This document shows, piece by piece, positions 43,624 to 52,848 of a stretch of 64,000 bases of DNA (position 1 is the first letter of the stretch; each line of letters opens with the position of its first letter). The notes under the pieces were generated by a model, which was not told the origin of the DNA, ran no database searches, and worked only from the letters and a program-made list of their open reading frames with translations. Both the position numbers and the translations under genes were made by a program. This DNA is from Arthrobacter psychrolactophilus. Lineage in GTDB: Bacteria > Actinomycetota > Actinomycetes > Actinomycetales > Micrococcaceae. The DNA is taken from positions 23,805 through 87,804 of the forward strand of contig NZ_QJVC01000013.1 in assembly GCF_003219795.1 (NCBI RefSeq), written 5' to 3'.

Positions 43624-44583
43624 TCAGAGTTGGCTTGGGGTGGATTCTGGAGCCAGCGCTGGGAAGCTCCAGCCGCCGTCGAGCACTTCACTGCGAGGGC
43701 GGTACAACCGCACCAAATAGTTCCAGCCGTCCATGACGGGCAGCGCGTTGAGGTCCTCCGCTGCGCCACCAAAGTTCACGGTGAAGCTGCCATCGGCATT
43801 CGGGCTACCGGTGATGTTGTTGACGCTGTACGCACCCTGCGGATTCTCCTCGAAGTAACCCTCGGCGTTGTAGAGGGAAATTGACCAGAATCCATCAACG
43901 GGCACGTCACCGATGGTGAGTGCATATTTTCCGTCTGGCAGACCCGGAGAAACATTGATATAGGAAGCCTCTGCCTCCGGCAAACCGCCCCAACCCGCTG
44001 CGGAGCCGATCAAGTGACGAATGGGATCCACGTCCTCTTTCTTGCCAAAGCAATGTTCCAGGCCGGAGATTCCCTGGGCTAAAGCCAGGAGCGAGGACCG
44101 GGTGGCGTTGAGCGAAACCTCATCGTAGGCTTCCAGCTCGAAGGGCCGGGAGCTCTGCGATAAGAGGTGCAGCTGGTCCTGCAAGGCATTCACCACAGCT
44201 ACGTCCTCAGGATTCTCCGGGTCAACCAGGATGCGTGCCGCAGCCATAACAAAGTCCGTGCCAAACTCGGCTGCAGTGAGCGTGTATCGCCCCGGGCTGT
44301 GATAGACGCGGTTGATGAAGTGGTCCTGATTGACAATCATGACGGAGACGTAGCGCTCACCCACGTCAGGGACAGTCAGAACAGCATCTTCGGAGATGTC
44401 GATCACTGCGGCACTGTAAAGGGTGTCCCTATTCATCCGGATGATCGGCTGATCATGAACCGGTGTTGGCACCTTCCCATGGCTCCACAAGCCCACCCCT
44501 CCTGCCTGGTGGATGATGGCCGCAAACATGCGATCGGATTCCGCCCGGACAAAATTATCGGTGTTTACATGTATTGGCGTCAT
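43624..44583 (-). CDS. DUF1254/DUF1214 domain protein, paralogue 1
   Basis: A 319-residue protein. DUF1254 is visible as the N-terminal NRDTLYSAAVIDIS and VPDVGERYVSVMIVNQDHF, and DUF1214 as GYFEENPQGAYSVNNITGSPNADGSF cut by the conserved Asn/Gly pattern, ending in MDGWNYLVRLYRPRSEVLDGGW. Both modules are usual in this two-part family of undetermined biochemical role. There is no signal peptide. It is the first gene of the five-gene leftward operon; the operator-like palindrome at 44653 lies 70 bases upstream of its start codon. It is divergent from a paralogue. Confidence 0.85.
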   Translation of the reverse strand: MTPIHVNTDNFVRAESDRMFAAIIHQAGGVGLWSHGKVPTPVHDQPIIRMNRDTLYSAAVIDISEDAVLTVPDVGERYVSVMIVNQDHFINRVYHSPGRYTLTAAEFGTDFVMAAARILVDPENPEDVAVVNALQDQLHLLSQSSRPFELEAYDEVSLNATRSSLLALAQGISGLEHCFGKKEDVDPIRHLIGSAAGWGGLPEAEASYINVSPGLPDGKYALTIGDVPVDGFWSISLYNAEGYFEENPQGAYSVNNITGSPNADGSFTVNFGGAAEDLNALPVMDGWNYLVRLYRPRSEVLDGGWSFPALAPESTPSQL

Positions 44584-44792
44584 CGGGTGGACACCCTTTC
44601 TGATGGTCCTGAATGTGATGACTTAAGCGTTGACGGAATTGGCTCAGGTGGCATCATCCACGGTTGATGATTTCAGGCTCCTATGACCTCCAAGATCGGC
44701 AAAAACATAGCGGGGCAAACTGGCTCTGTGGAATTCTCAAGAAGACCCCGCGGGTGGCGCTTGCCCCCGCTAGAGAAAGAAGAACACAGCCC
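44584..44792. promoter_or_regulatory. divergent promoter region of the DUF1254 pair
   Basis: The 209 bases contain the promoters of both divergent operons and the perfect palindrome described at 44653-44671. No other feature was recognised. Confidence 0.55.
44653..44671. promoter_or_regulatory. island palindrome, site A (ATCATC-N7-GATGAT, perfect)
   Basis: ATCATCCACGGTTGATGAT has 6-base arms matching the consensus 12/12. It lies 69 bases from the leftward DUF1254 start and 121 from the rightward one. Sites B, C and D elsewhere in the island share the pattern. Confidence 0.6.
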
Positions 44793-46133
44793 ATGCCTCC
44801 ACTCGACTCCTCAGCCGTGCAACCTGCCTATATCTTCGGAATCCCGCTGGTCTTCAATCTGGACCAGGTGCTCCGCTACGTTCAGGACGGGGTGGGCGCC
44901 AATCCTCAGGCCCCTTTCAATACCTTCAGCCACGCCCGTAATCTCGCCGGCCCGGCCGACACCTTCGTCTCCATCAACAACGACACCCTCTATTCCATGG
45001 CGCAGCTTGACCTCAGCGTAGGGCCGCTGCTCTTGAGTGTCCCTGACACCGCTGGCCGGTACTACGTTCTGCAATTTGTGGACGCCTGGACCAATAATTT
45101 TGCCTATGTGGGCCATCGGGCAACAGGAACAGGGGCCGCCACGTTTCTCATAGTTCCTCACGGCTGGTCTGGCCAGACGCCTCCCGGGACCACGGTCATC
45201 ACGGCACCCACCAGGATTGTCTCCATTGTGGGCCGTTGGGCATGTGCCGGGCCGGATGATCTTTCCGCCGTTCATCAGATCCAGGACGCGACCTTGCTGG
45301 AGCAACTGGAGAGCGAAGCCATTCCTCGCGGTATCCCTGTGCCGGATGCAGCTGTTCCGGAGGAGCTACTCTTCTTGGAGAAGCTGCGCCTGTGGTCTCA
45401 GGAGTTCCCTCCCGCGGACCGCGATGCCACGGCACTTGCAGGCTTCGCACCACTGGGAATTACCCAGAGCGGCAGTAGCCCCTATGTCGGGCTCGACGGC
45501 GCACTTGTCGCCGAAGTGGCCAGCGCACTAGCTGGCGCGCAGAACACCCTGGCTGAGTTCCTGCGCACGGGGCAGGCGCTGACCGCCACAGGCTGGGGTC
45601 TGGCTAACCACGCTTTTGACTACAATGTTGACTTTTTTGAAGTCGGTACGTTGAATGAGCCGCTATACACCTCAATGAACCCTCTGCAGCGCCCTGCGCT
45701 ACGCGCAGCGGCCGCCCTAGCCGGACTGTGGGGCAACCACGCCTATGAAGCCGCCTACGCCACCATCTATGTTGACGCTGACGGGGAGCAACTCGTGGGC
45801 AGCAATAACTACGTGCTGCATTTTGATCCGGCGCCCCCTGTAGGGGCCTTTTGGTCTCTGACCATGTACTCGGTCCCGGAGTTCTTCCTCGTGGATAATT
45901 CTGCCCGACGCTACTCCATTGGCGATCGAACCTCGGGCCTAATCTCCAATGCTGACGGCTCCATTGACATCTACCTGGGCGCCGAAGAACCGATCGATCC
46001 GGCGCGGCGAGCCAACTGGCTGCCTGCACCTGAGGGAGATTTCCGCCCCTTGCTGCGCATGTACGAACCCGATGTCTCCATCATCAACGGCAGCTACCCC
46101 CTGCCTGCCGTCCACCGTTTTGAAGAAAAGTAG
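44793..46133 (+). CDS. DUF1254/DUF1214 domain protein, paralogue 2
   Basis: A 446-residue protein, longer than its divergent neighbour. The N-terminal DUF1254 part has NNDTLYSMAQLDLSVGP and VPDTAGRYYVLQFVDAWTNN, and the C-terminal DUF1214 part has LVDNSARRYSIGDRTSGL and NADGSIDIYLGAEEP. The ATG at 44793 follows AGAAAGAAG; the frame is open upstream but lacks similarity. No signal peptide. The stop is six bases before the HerA-like ATPase gene, so the two form an operon. Confidence 0.85.
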   Translation: MPPLDSSAVQPAYIFGIPLVFNLDQVLRYVQDGVGANPQAPFNTFSHARNLAGPADTFVSINNDTLYSMAQLDLSVGPLLLSVPDTAGRYYVLQFVDAWTNNFAYVGHRATGTGAATFLIVPHGWSGQTPPGTTVITAPTRIVSIVGRWACAGPDDLSAVHQIQDATLLEQLESEAIPRGIPVPDAAVPEELLFLEKLRLWSQEFPPADRDATALAGFAPLGITQSGSSPYVGLDGALVAEVASALAGAQNTLAEFLRTGQALTATGWGLANHAFDYNVDFFEVGTLNEPLYTSMNPLQRPALRAAAALAGLWGNHAYEAAYATIYVDADGEQLVGSNNYVLHFDPAPPVGAFWSLTMYSVPEFFLVDNSARRYSIGDRTSGLISNADGSIDIYLGAEEPIDPARRANWLPAPEGDFRPLLRMYEPDVSIINGSYPLPAVHRFEEK

Positions 46134-46139
46134 GCAACC

Positions 46140-47228
46140 ATGACCACCATCACTATCGGCGTAGCCGTCGACAACCACGGTGAATCAGTCCAACTAAGGG
46201 CTGAGCGCTTCAATCGTCACACCTTCTGGTGTGGCCAAAGCGGTTCCGGCAAGACGTATGCCCTTGGCGTGGTGTTGGAGCAGCTTTTGCTGACTACCGA
46301 ACTTCCTCTTCTGATTCTGGATCCCAATGCAGATTTCACCCGCCTGAATGTTGCCCGGCCCGGGGCCAGCCCAGAGGAGGCTGAACGAATTGCGGCGACT
46401 CCTATGCGCATCTTGAATTCCACCAAGGCTCATGGCGAACAACTTCGCGCCCGTTTCATTGATCTCTCCGTGGCGTCCAAGGCTGCCGTACTCCGCCTGG
46501 ACCCCATTGCCGACGCCGAAGAATACAATGTGCTCCTGCACGCCCAAGCCGATGTGAAGACCTTCGACGGCGACGCTTACATCCGCGGTCTGCGAGACTC
46601 CGGCGATCCAGGGCAGGCGAAGCTGGCCTTGCGGATTGAAAACCTTGGCGCCTTGGAATGGGATCTGTGGTCCCGTGGCGGCGATTCTGTCAACGACATC
46701 ATCGATACCCGGCCACGCGCCACCGTTATGGATTTGGGCGGGTTCGGCGATCCCTCTGAGCCCAAGGTGGCAGCGCTGGCCGTACTTGAACACCTGTGGA
46801 CAACTCGCCACCAGCGCAAGCCGGTACTTATTGTCATCGACGAGGCCCACAACATCTGCTCGCCTAACCCCGTTACCCCCGTGGAACATGCCCTCACCCA
46901 ACAGTTAATTCAAATTGCGGCAGAAGGCCGAAAATTTGGGCTGTGGCTCTTCTTGTCCACACAGCGGCCCACCAAGATCCACCCCAATGTGCTCTCCCAA
47001 TGTGACAACTTGGGTCTCATGCGCATCAATGCCCCGAGGGACTTGGCGGAGTTGGGCGAAGTCTTTGGTTTTGTTCCGCAGGAGATGTTGGCCAAAGTCA
47101 AAGATTTCACGCTGGGGCAGGCGCTCCTTGCTGGGGGATTTACGGGTTCGCCGATCTTCTCCCAGATGCGCGAACGGGTGACCTTGGAAGGCGGATCTGA
47201 TGTAGCAGTCCCGCTGCCGGTTGGCTGA
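46140..47228 (+). CDS. HerA/FtsK-like P-loop ATPase
   Basis: A 362-residue ATPase. Walker A is GQSGSGKTY (32-40), Walker B is KPVLIVIDEAHNICSP, and a sensor/arginine-finger-like region STQRPTKIHPNVLSQCDN follows, all as in the DUF87/HerA-FtsK superfamily. Such ATPases are hexameric DNA or polypeptide translocases. The usual partner NurA nuclease or a defence nuclease is not seen nearby. It is co-transcribed with the DUF1254 protein upstream and terminates at the hairpin at 47239. Confidence 0.82.
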   Translation: MTTITIGVAVDNHGESVQLRAERFNRHTFWCGQSGSGKTYALGVVLEQLLLTTELPLLILDPNADFTRLNVARPGASPEEAERIAATPMRILNSTKAHGEQLRARFIDLSVASKAAVLRLDPIADAEEYNVLLHAQADVKTFDGDAYIRGLRDSGDPGQAKLALRIENLGALEWDLWSRGGDSVNDIIDTRPRATVMDLGGFGDPSEPKVAALAVLEHLWTTRHQRKPVLIVIDEAHNICSPNPVTPVEHALTQQLIQIAAEGRKFGLWLFLSTQRPTKIHPNVLSQCDNLGLMRINAPRDLAELGEVFGFVPQEMLAKVKDFTLGQALLAGGFTGSPIFSQMRERVTLEGGSDVAVPLPVG

Positions 47229-47238
47229 ACTGGCTTGG

Positions 47239-47287
47239 TGCTGCATCTTGGCCAGGAACGTCCTGGCCAAGATGCAGCAACTTTTTT
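47239..47287. terminator. bidirectional intrinsic terminator
   Basis: A 19-bp perfect stem (47239-47257 with 47261-47279) around an ACG loop, followed on the + strand by ACTTTTTTAG. It separates the convergent ATPase and LuxR genes and should stop transcription from the left; in the other direction the A-side gives it some function too. Confidence 0.85.
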
Positions 47288-49892
47288 AGACGCGGTGGCG
47301 AATAGCTTCTCTACGCGTGCTGACGCCTAGTTTGCGGTAAATGGATCGCTGGTGGGTCCGGACCGTGTTGACCGAGACAAAAAGGGCCGCCGCTATCTCA
47401 TCTGCTGTTTTGGTTGTGCACAAGAAACCAAAGACCTCTAGCTCTCGTGTGGACAGTTGCGAGCCGAGAATCTCCTGCCGCGATACCCCGAGGTTGCCGT
47501 GGGAGATTCGAGCCGCAAGGAATTCCTCATGGGCCGTTCCCCAGGCAGCGTGCTCGGTCATGAACCGCACCAGGGCGTCATCTGCTTCCATAAACGGGCG
47601 GACGATCGATTCCTTTGCCGCAATATCCAGTGCCTGTTCAAGCTTGCGATGCGCCTCGTCCCGCTCGCCACGCTCCAGACTAATCAGGGCGGAGGTGACA
47701 AGCGCACCGGTTGCTACGTAAGACACCATTCCGGGCGCGGCAATACCACCTAAGAGCGCCATCGCTTCCGAGGTCCGCCCTGCTTTACGATGAATTTCCG
47801 CAGCGGTTATCAGAACCACCGGAATATTTTCAACTGCGCGGAAGCCCCCCATGAGATCTGACGCCCCAACAGCGTCTCCTGTTGCGGCCCGCAGGCTGGC
47901 TGTGGCCAAGGTGCGGTAAATGTGCCACGGAACACCATGCTGTTCTGACTGGCTGATGCCTTCAATCAGGGTCTCCGCTATGCGAATCTCCCGAGCGTCA
48001 CCGATTCCAACCGTGCACAACACTAGGTATAGTCTTGCCAACGCCGTGTAGGAGGCCTGATGCCCGCCTCCGTCCACCATGTCCGAGAAGGCCTGTTTCG
48101 CCTCAGGAAGCCTGCCTTGCCAATAGTCGGTAAAGCCTCGGGCAAAACACTCGATGCCGCCGTCGTATCGGTTCCATTCACCGATCTCAGTGCCGGATCC
48201 ATGCGCCTCATCCATAACGGCTCTGGCCGCTGAGAAGTACCCGCCATAGCTCAGGGCGAACATGAGATTTACTCTCACTCTTCGGGCCAAGTTTTGAAGG
48301 CCAGCGTCTTCGGCCTGTCGCAGCGCTGACCTGAGTAAGCGCACAGCAGCTGCCGGATTCCGGCGCAGGCGCAATTCGGTCCAACCCAGGAAGAACTGCT
48401 GGGCGGCGTTGCTGACGGCATCGCGGCTGCTAGTCTCCATGGTGGCCCGTGCTTCATCGACGGCTGCTGCGAGCGCCTGAGCCTCATTGGCTAAGAAAAG
48501 TTCGGCAAAAACCATCGTGGAGCGTAAGCCCGGATCCACGGAATCCATGGTGGATACCAAGCCGCGTGCCTGGGCATAGAGCATGAGGGATCCTGCGACG
48601 TCCCCCAGCATGTCAAGGCAGCACGCCCGAATCAGCAGTACCTCGGCATTGACTTCCTCCCTCTCGGCCACCTGCAGAGCTAGTCCGTGGAGCAGACCGG
48701 CCCCCGAGTCGATCATGACGCGGAGCCATGAGTTGCGCAGTATCTCCAACGCCTGGTCGTGGTCATCAGCCAACAATGCATGCGTGATGGCCTCTGATGG
48801 ATAATGCCCAGCCAGCCCGGAGGCCGCCACTGAATGGAGCCGGCGCCAGCGTTGGGCATCGTTGCGGCTCATGAGCAATTGGCATTGCTGAGCAAATTGA
48901 GTTTGCCATTGGTACACGGTGCGTCGGTGTTCGTCGGGGAATCTGTCGAGGAAGATTCCGTGGCTGGCGCATTCCTCTAGGAGTGCTTCACCATTTGCTG
49001 CCCCTGTCACGAGCGTCACGAGCCGTGAGTCCAGACGCACACAAGTTGTGGCGGCCAAAATGAAGTCCGCTAGCTCTGGGCGCAGCCGCCCCAGAATGGA
49101 TGTCGCCACGAACTCTGTCAATACGGCGCCAGCAATAGGTGCTGCCCCTCCGCGATCCGGGTGGGCGCTGAGGAGCGCCAGTTGAACTGCTATAGGCCAG
49201 CCGCCGGTGTCCTGCAAGATCTGGGCGGCGCCACCTTCAGACAGCGGCAGGTGAGCTTCTTCGTAGTCCTTGGCAATTTCATGGCTTGTCATGGCCAGAT
49301 CTGCAGGTCCCAGATAGCCGGCTGTGCCCTCAGCTAACAAGCGGTTGAAGTGCTGGTTTAGTTCCGGTGTCCCGGCCAGCACAAAACGCAGGCGGCCGTG
49401 GCAGTGATGACTTAGTGTGCGGACAAAACCTTCGGCCAGAGCCGATCCTGCTAGTTGCGCATCATCGATGACAACAACAATTGGTTCCTGCAGCTCCACC
49501 AGAAAGGTAGCAAGTTGCTCTAATGTTTGCTGCGTACCGGTGGAATTCAGGTGGACTCTAGCCAAACTTGCGGCTTCGTTCTCACTGAGCTGGGGTGTCA
49601 GCCGATGTAAGGCGCTCAGCAAACCCGAAAGGAGCGACGCCTCTGATTCGCAGACCTCCCAGATGAGGGTCAACCACGCAACACGGCTTTGACTTTCCCT
49701 AGACCAGGCCGACAGTGTGGCCGTCTTGGCGTAGCCAGAGGGGGCCGCAAGCAGCGTAATGGGATATCTACATACAACGTCGTCGAGCAAGGCATTGAGT
49801 CTGATGCGAACCTTGTTCGCGTTTCCCGGTTGTGGCGGTGACACCAAAAACCATGGAAGTTGTTCCTTAAATGTCAGTTCTTGTTCCCCCAT
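47286..49892 (-). CDS. large LuxR/MalT-like transcriptional regulator
   Basis: An 868-residue regulator. A P-loop NTPase at the N-terminus has LLAAPSGYAKTATLSAW (about 47-63), with Walker B-like VVVIDDAQLAGSALAEG near 138. A long helical region of tandem repeats (TPR-like, about 380-780) follows, and the C-terminal HTH is LSTRELEVFGFLCTTKTADE and VSVNTVRTHQRSIYRKLGVS, the LuxR/GerE domain. MalT-type proteins need ATP and a ligand to bind DNA. Its gene follows the FGE-like gene by 64 bases on the same strand. It is the only regulator in the island and the natural candidate to bind the ATCATC-N7-GATGAT sites. Confidence 0.88.
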   Translation of the reverse strand: MGEQELTFKEQLPWFLVSPPQPGNANKVRIRLNALLDDVVCRYPITLLAAPSGYAKTATLSAWSRESQSRVAWLTLIWEVCESEASLLSGLLSALHRLTPQLSENEAASLARVHLNSTGTQQTLEQLATFLVELQEPIVVVIDDAQLAGSALAEGFVRTLSHHCHGRLRFVLAGTPELNQHFNRLLAEGTAGYLGPADLAMTSHEIAKDYEEAHLPLSEGGAAQILQDTGGWPIAVQLALLSAHPDRGGAAPIAGAVLTEFVATSILGRLRPELADFILAATTCVRLDSRLVTLVTGAANGEALLEECASHGIFLDRFPDEHRRTVYQWQTQFAQQCQLLMSRNDAQRWRRLHSVAASGLAGHYPSEAITHALLADDHDQALEILRNSWLRVMIDSGAGLLHGLALQVAEREEVNAEVLLIRACCLDMLGDVAGSLMLYAQARGLVSTMDSVDPGLRSTMVFAELFLANEAQALAAAVDEARATMETSSRDAVSNAAQQFFLGWTELRLRRNPAAAVRLLRSALRQAEDAGLQNLARRVRVNLMFALSYGGYFSAARAVMDEAHGSGTEIGEWNRYDGGIECFARGFTDYWQGRLPEAKQAFSDMVDGGGHQASYTALARLYLVLCTVGIGDAREIRIAETLIEGISQSEQHGVPWHIYRTLATASLRAATGDAVGASDLMGGFRAVENIPVVLITAAEIHRKAGRTSEAMALLGGIAAPGMVSYVATGALVTSALISLERGERDEAHRKLEQALDIAAKESIVRPFMEADDALVRFMTEHAAWGTAHEEFLAARISHGNLGVSRQEILGSQLSTRELEVFGFLCTTKTADEIAAALFVSVNTVRTHQRSIYRKLGVSTRREAIRHRV

Positions 49893-49956
49893 GTGCTGAA
49901 TCCTATAAGGGAATACGGTCTTTTGGGCCGGTTTTTAGCTTCCAGAACTTTTTTCA

Positions 49957-50943
49957 TCAGACTCTGACCCTTTGGACAGGGGCAGCGGAACGGGCACAGC
50001 GAAAGCCAAGATCCGATCGGGCTGAATCTTCTGCTTGAGCAGTGCGGGCCGCGGGCCGGTAACTGAGGCTATATTCCGGAGCTGAGAGGTGGGAACCTCC
50101 CTTGATGACCCGACAAGGAATCTCAAGACTCTCGCGCTCCCAACCCGACGGACCGTTGATTGGCCTGCCTGATTCACCGAGCAACGGCGACTTATACGGT
50201 TCCTGTCCGGTGCCCTGCGCGTGAGATTCTGTGAAGAAGTCGCTTGTCCATTCCCAGACATTTCCAATGCAGTCGAAGATGCCAAATCCATTGGGCGGAA
50301 AGGCGTCCACAGGGGATGTTCCCACCCAGCCTCTGGACCCAAAATTCAGATAGGGAAATCTGCCATGCCAAGTATTGGCCATGGCAACCCCAGCGGGATC
50401 CCGCTCTCTCCCCCAGCTGTAGGGCATGGGTTTCAGTCCTCCCCCGGCGGCAAATTCTTGTTCCGCTTCGGTAGGAAGGCGCGCGCCGATCCAGGTGGCA
50501 TAGGCGGAAGCGTCCTGATGGGCGATATGTACGACAGGATGTGTTTCCTTTCCTCTCGTGCTGCTTCCAGGTCCCAATGGAGCTCGCCAATGGGTGCCAG
50601 GTAACCAGGTCCACCACAAATGCCAATCCCGCAGGTCAACGGGGCTCGTTGGTGGTATGAAAACCAACGAACCGGGAGCAAGCTCGTCGGGGCCCAAGTG
50701 CGGGAATGATTTCCAGTCCAGTCCTCGCTCGGCAAGCGTGACGTAGCCGGTCGCCTCCACGAAGGCAGCGTATTGGGCATTGGTGATAGGCGTTTGTGTT
50801 ATTTCAAAACTCTCAACAGCCTGCTCGTGTTCGGGACGTTCCTCGGGATAGAAGTCGCTCGAACCCATAGGAAAGCGGCCACCAGTAATTCTCACCCAAG
50901 TGATGGTTGATTCCTGCAAAGCTGCGTCGCCAGCATCCATCAT
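49957..50943 (-). CDS. FGE-sulfatase domain protein lacking both active-site cysteines
   Basis: A 328-residue SUMF1/formylglycine-generating-enzyme-fold protein. The fold is clear: FPMGSSDFYPEERPEHEQAVESF is cut as the family N-terminal motif, VVHIAHQDASAYATWIGARLPTEAE, GNVWEWTSDFFT, and the C-terminal segment RVIKGGSHLSAPEYSLSYRP. In catalytic FGE the last segment holds two copper-binding cysteines five residues apart; here these are Ser287 and Ser292. It is therefore probably not an active sulfatase activator. No sulfatase gene is visible in the window. It is divergent from a SulP gene and upstream of the LuxR gene. Confidence 0.85.
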   Translation of the reverse strand: MMDAGDAALQESTITWVRITGGRFPMGSSDFYPEERPEHEQAVESFEITQTPITNAQYAAFVEATGYVTLAERGLDWKSFPHLGPDELAPGSLVFIPPTSPVDLRDWHLWWTWLPGTHWRAPLGPGSSTRGKETHPVVHIAHQDASAYATWIGARLPTEAEQEFAAGGGLKPMPYSWGRERDPAGVAMANTWHGRFPYLNFGSRGWVGTSPVDAFPPNGFGIFDCIGNVWEWTSDFFTESHAQGTGQEPYKSPLLGESGRPINGPSGWERESLEIPCRVIKGGSHLSAPEYSLSYRPAARTAQAEDSARSDLGFRCARSAAPVQRVRV

Positions 50944-50997
50944 GTGTTCTCCTTAGCAATCTTTGCCTCCATCCTGCCTGTGGCCACGGGGTGGGTA

Positions 50998-51016
50998 ATC
51001 ATCACCAACTGATGAT
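50998..51016. promoter_or_regulatory. island palindrome, site B (perfect)
   Basis: ATCATCACCAACTGATGAT matches the consensus ATCATC-N7-GATGAT at 12/12. It is 54 bases from the FGE-like start codon on the left and 152 from the SulP start codon on the right, so it can serve both divergent units. Confidence 0.6.
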
Positions 51017-51168
51017 TTGTGGACTTCCTTGTTCCATCGTCGCCGCAAATCGCCGAACGTAGACACCAAGTGATCGCCGCATATGGCTGCCCAGCCAACA
51101 GTGCGTGGACACACCCATCGTTGAGCATGACCTGACCGGAACTTTGAACTAGAAAAGGCAATACATCC

Positions 51169-52848
51169 ATGCAACGACCTTTACCGGGACTTAACCGGGG
51201 CAATTTCGTCAGGGAGGCCACGGCCGGCATCACCTTGCTGGCTATTTCCGTTCCATTGAACATTGGCTACGCGCAGATCGCCGGGCTTCCTGCGAGCGCA
51301 GGCCTGTACGCGCTTATTGTGCCGACCATCATTTACGCCCTGCTTATTTCTTCTCGGCAGGTAGTTGCTTCGCCCGATGCAGCCGCAGCCGCCCTCGTTT
51401 TTTCTTCCCTCATGGGTTTGGGGGTTGCCCCGGAAAACTTCGTGGCCATGGCTGCCGCGCAGGCACTGTTGAGCGGACTGATGTTTTTTGCCGCCTCGTT
51501 CCTTAAATTGGGCTTCATCGCCAATTTCTTGTCCAAGCCGATTCTGGTTGGCTTCGTGGGTGGTCTGGCTTTGGAAATTCTCCTCAGTCAAGCCGCCAAG
51601 ATGGTGGGCGTGAAAATTGATTCCGGCGGTGAGTTTGTCGAGAATTTGTGGGCTCTCCTTATAGGACTTGGCGGGGTGAATCTCTTTTCGGCGGTGCTCA
51701 GCGCGGGGGCCTTGATGGTGCTCCTGCTGGGCCGCCATTTTCTTCCCGCCATACCGTGGGCATTGGTGGTTCTTGTCTTAGCCACGGTCGCTACGGTGAT
51801 GTTTAGTTTGGAAGGCCGAGGAGTCTCCGTACTAGGCGAGGTACCGGGCGGCCCACCGCAGTTCAGTATTCCGAGGGTGGACCTGACCGCTTGGCTGACG
51901 CTGATCCCCTCGGCGTTGGCGCTGACCATGGTCACAATCGCCGAAGGTCTCATGATCATCCGTTCCTACGGTGAGAAGAATGGCTACTCAACCCAACCCA
52001 ACAAGGACCTTTTTGCCTTCGGCGCGGCCAATATTGCCTCGGGAATATCCGGATCCTTTGCCATGGGTTCCTCCACTTCTCGAACGGCGGCCATGGACCA
52101 GGCCGGTTCCCGCACCCAGCTGCCAAGTATTGTCATGGCTGCTGGAACGTTTTTACTGCTTTTGTTCGGTACCGCCTTGTTGGCCCAGATCCCGTCACCA
52201 GCCATCGGCGCTGTGGTTGCCGTTGCCGTGTTCAAGCTCTTGGGCATCGGCGAAATGCGCGAGCTGTGGCGTTCCTCCCGCTCCGAGTTTGCCATCGGCG
52301 TGGCCTGTTTTGTTGGTGTTTTGCTTGTGGGTCCGTTGGGTGGCTTGTTCCTCGCATTTGTACTGTCGCTGGTCAACCTCGTCCGCAGGGCGGCAAACCC
52401 ATCCATTGACGTTTTAAAGGGTGAAGATGATCCGACCGTTTCGCTAACGGAGGGTGCTGCCGAGATCCGGCGCACGGCGCCCGGCATTGCGGTAGTGCGG
52501 ATGGCTGCGCCGATTTTCTTTGCCAACGGCACTGTTTTAGCCGACCGCATTATGGAGCTGCGTAATCCCACCTACGGGGAGCTGCACGTCGTCGTTCTTG
52601 ATCTTGAAGCCGTGAGCGACATCGATGTGACAGGAGCCGAGGCCCTTGCCGGAATCATAGCCCGGCTGCAGAGGGACGGGATCAGTTTGGCGTACTCCCG
52701 ACTGCGTCCTCACCTCCGTGTCCAGCTTGAGTCCTTGAATCTACTAAACAAGGTAGAAGAATTTTCAACCAACCGTGAAGCCGTCGCTGCCCTGTCTCAG
52801 GGTTTCAACAGCACCCCGGCTGCCTCCAACAGAGTGGATCCGTCATGA
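51169..52848 (+). CDS. SulP family anion transporter with STAS domain, paralogue 1
   Basis: A 559-residue SulP transporter. The membrane part (about 1-420) opens with the family motif EATAGITLLAISVPLNIGYAQIAG split over strand and helix, and has ASGISGSFAMGSSTSRTAAMDQAGSRTQ. The STAS domain (about 440-555) holds IDVTGAEALAGI. SulP proteins carry sulfate, bicarbonate, chloride or other anions; which one cannot be told. It is the first gene of a rightward operon with a GAP protein (ATGA overlap) and a second SulP. Confidence 0.9.
   Translation: MQRPLPGLNRGNFVREATAGITLLAISVPLNIGYAQIAGLPASAGLYALIVPTIIYALLISSRQVVASPDAAAAALVFSSLMGLGVAPENFVAMAAAQALLSGLMFFAASFLKLGFIANFLSKPILVGFVGGLALEILLSQAAKMVGVKIDSGGEFVENLWALLIGLGGVNLFSAVLSAGALMVLLLGRHFLPAIPWALVVLVLATVATVMFSLEGRGVSVLGEVPGGPPQFSIPRVDLTAWLTLIPSALALTMVTIAEGLMIIRSYGEKNGYSTQPNKDLFAFGAANIASGISGSFAMGSSTSRTAAMDQAGSRTQLPSIVMAAGTFLLLLFGTALLAQIPSPAIGAVVAVAVFKLLGIGEMRELWRSSRSEFAIGVACFVGVLLVGPLGGLFLAFVLSLVNLVRRAANPSIDVLKGEDDPTVSLTEGAAEIRRTAPGIAVVRMAAPIFFANGTVLADRIMELRNPTYGELHVVVLDLEAVSDIDVTGAEALAGIIARLQRDGISLAYSRLRPHLRVQLESLNLLNKVEEFSTNREAVAALSQGFNSTPAASNRVDPS

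Noticed and set aside
49957-50943. Active sulfatase-modifying enzyme
   Set aside because: Both catalytic cysteines are serine and no sulfatase gene is in the window.
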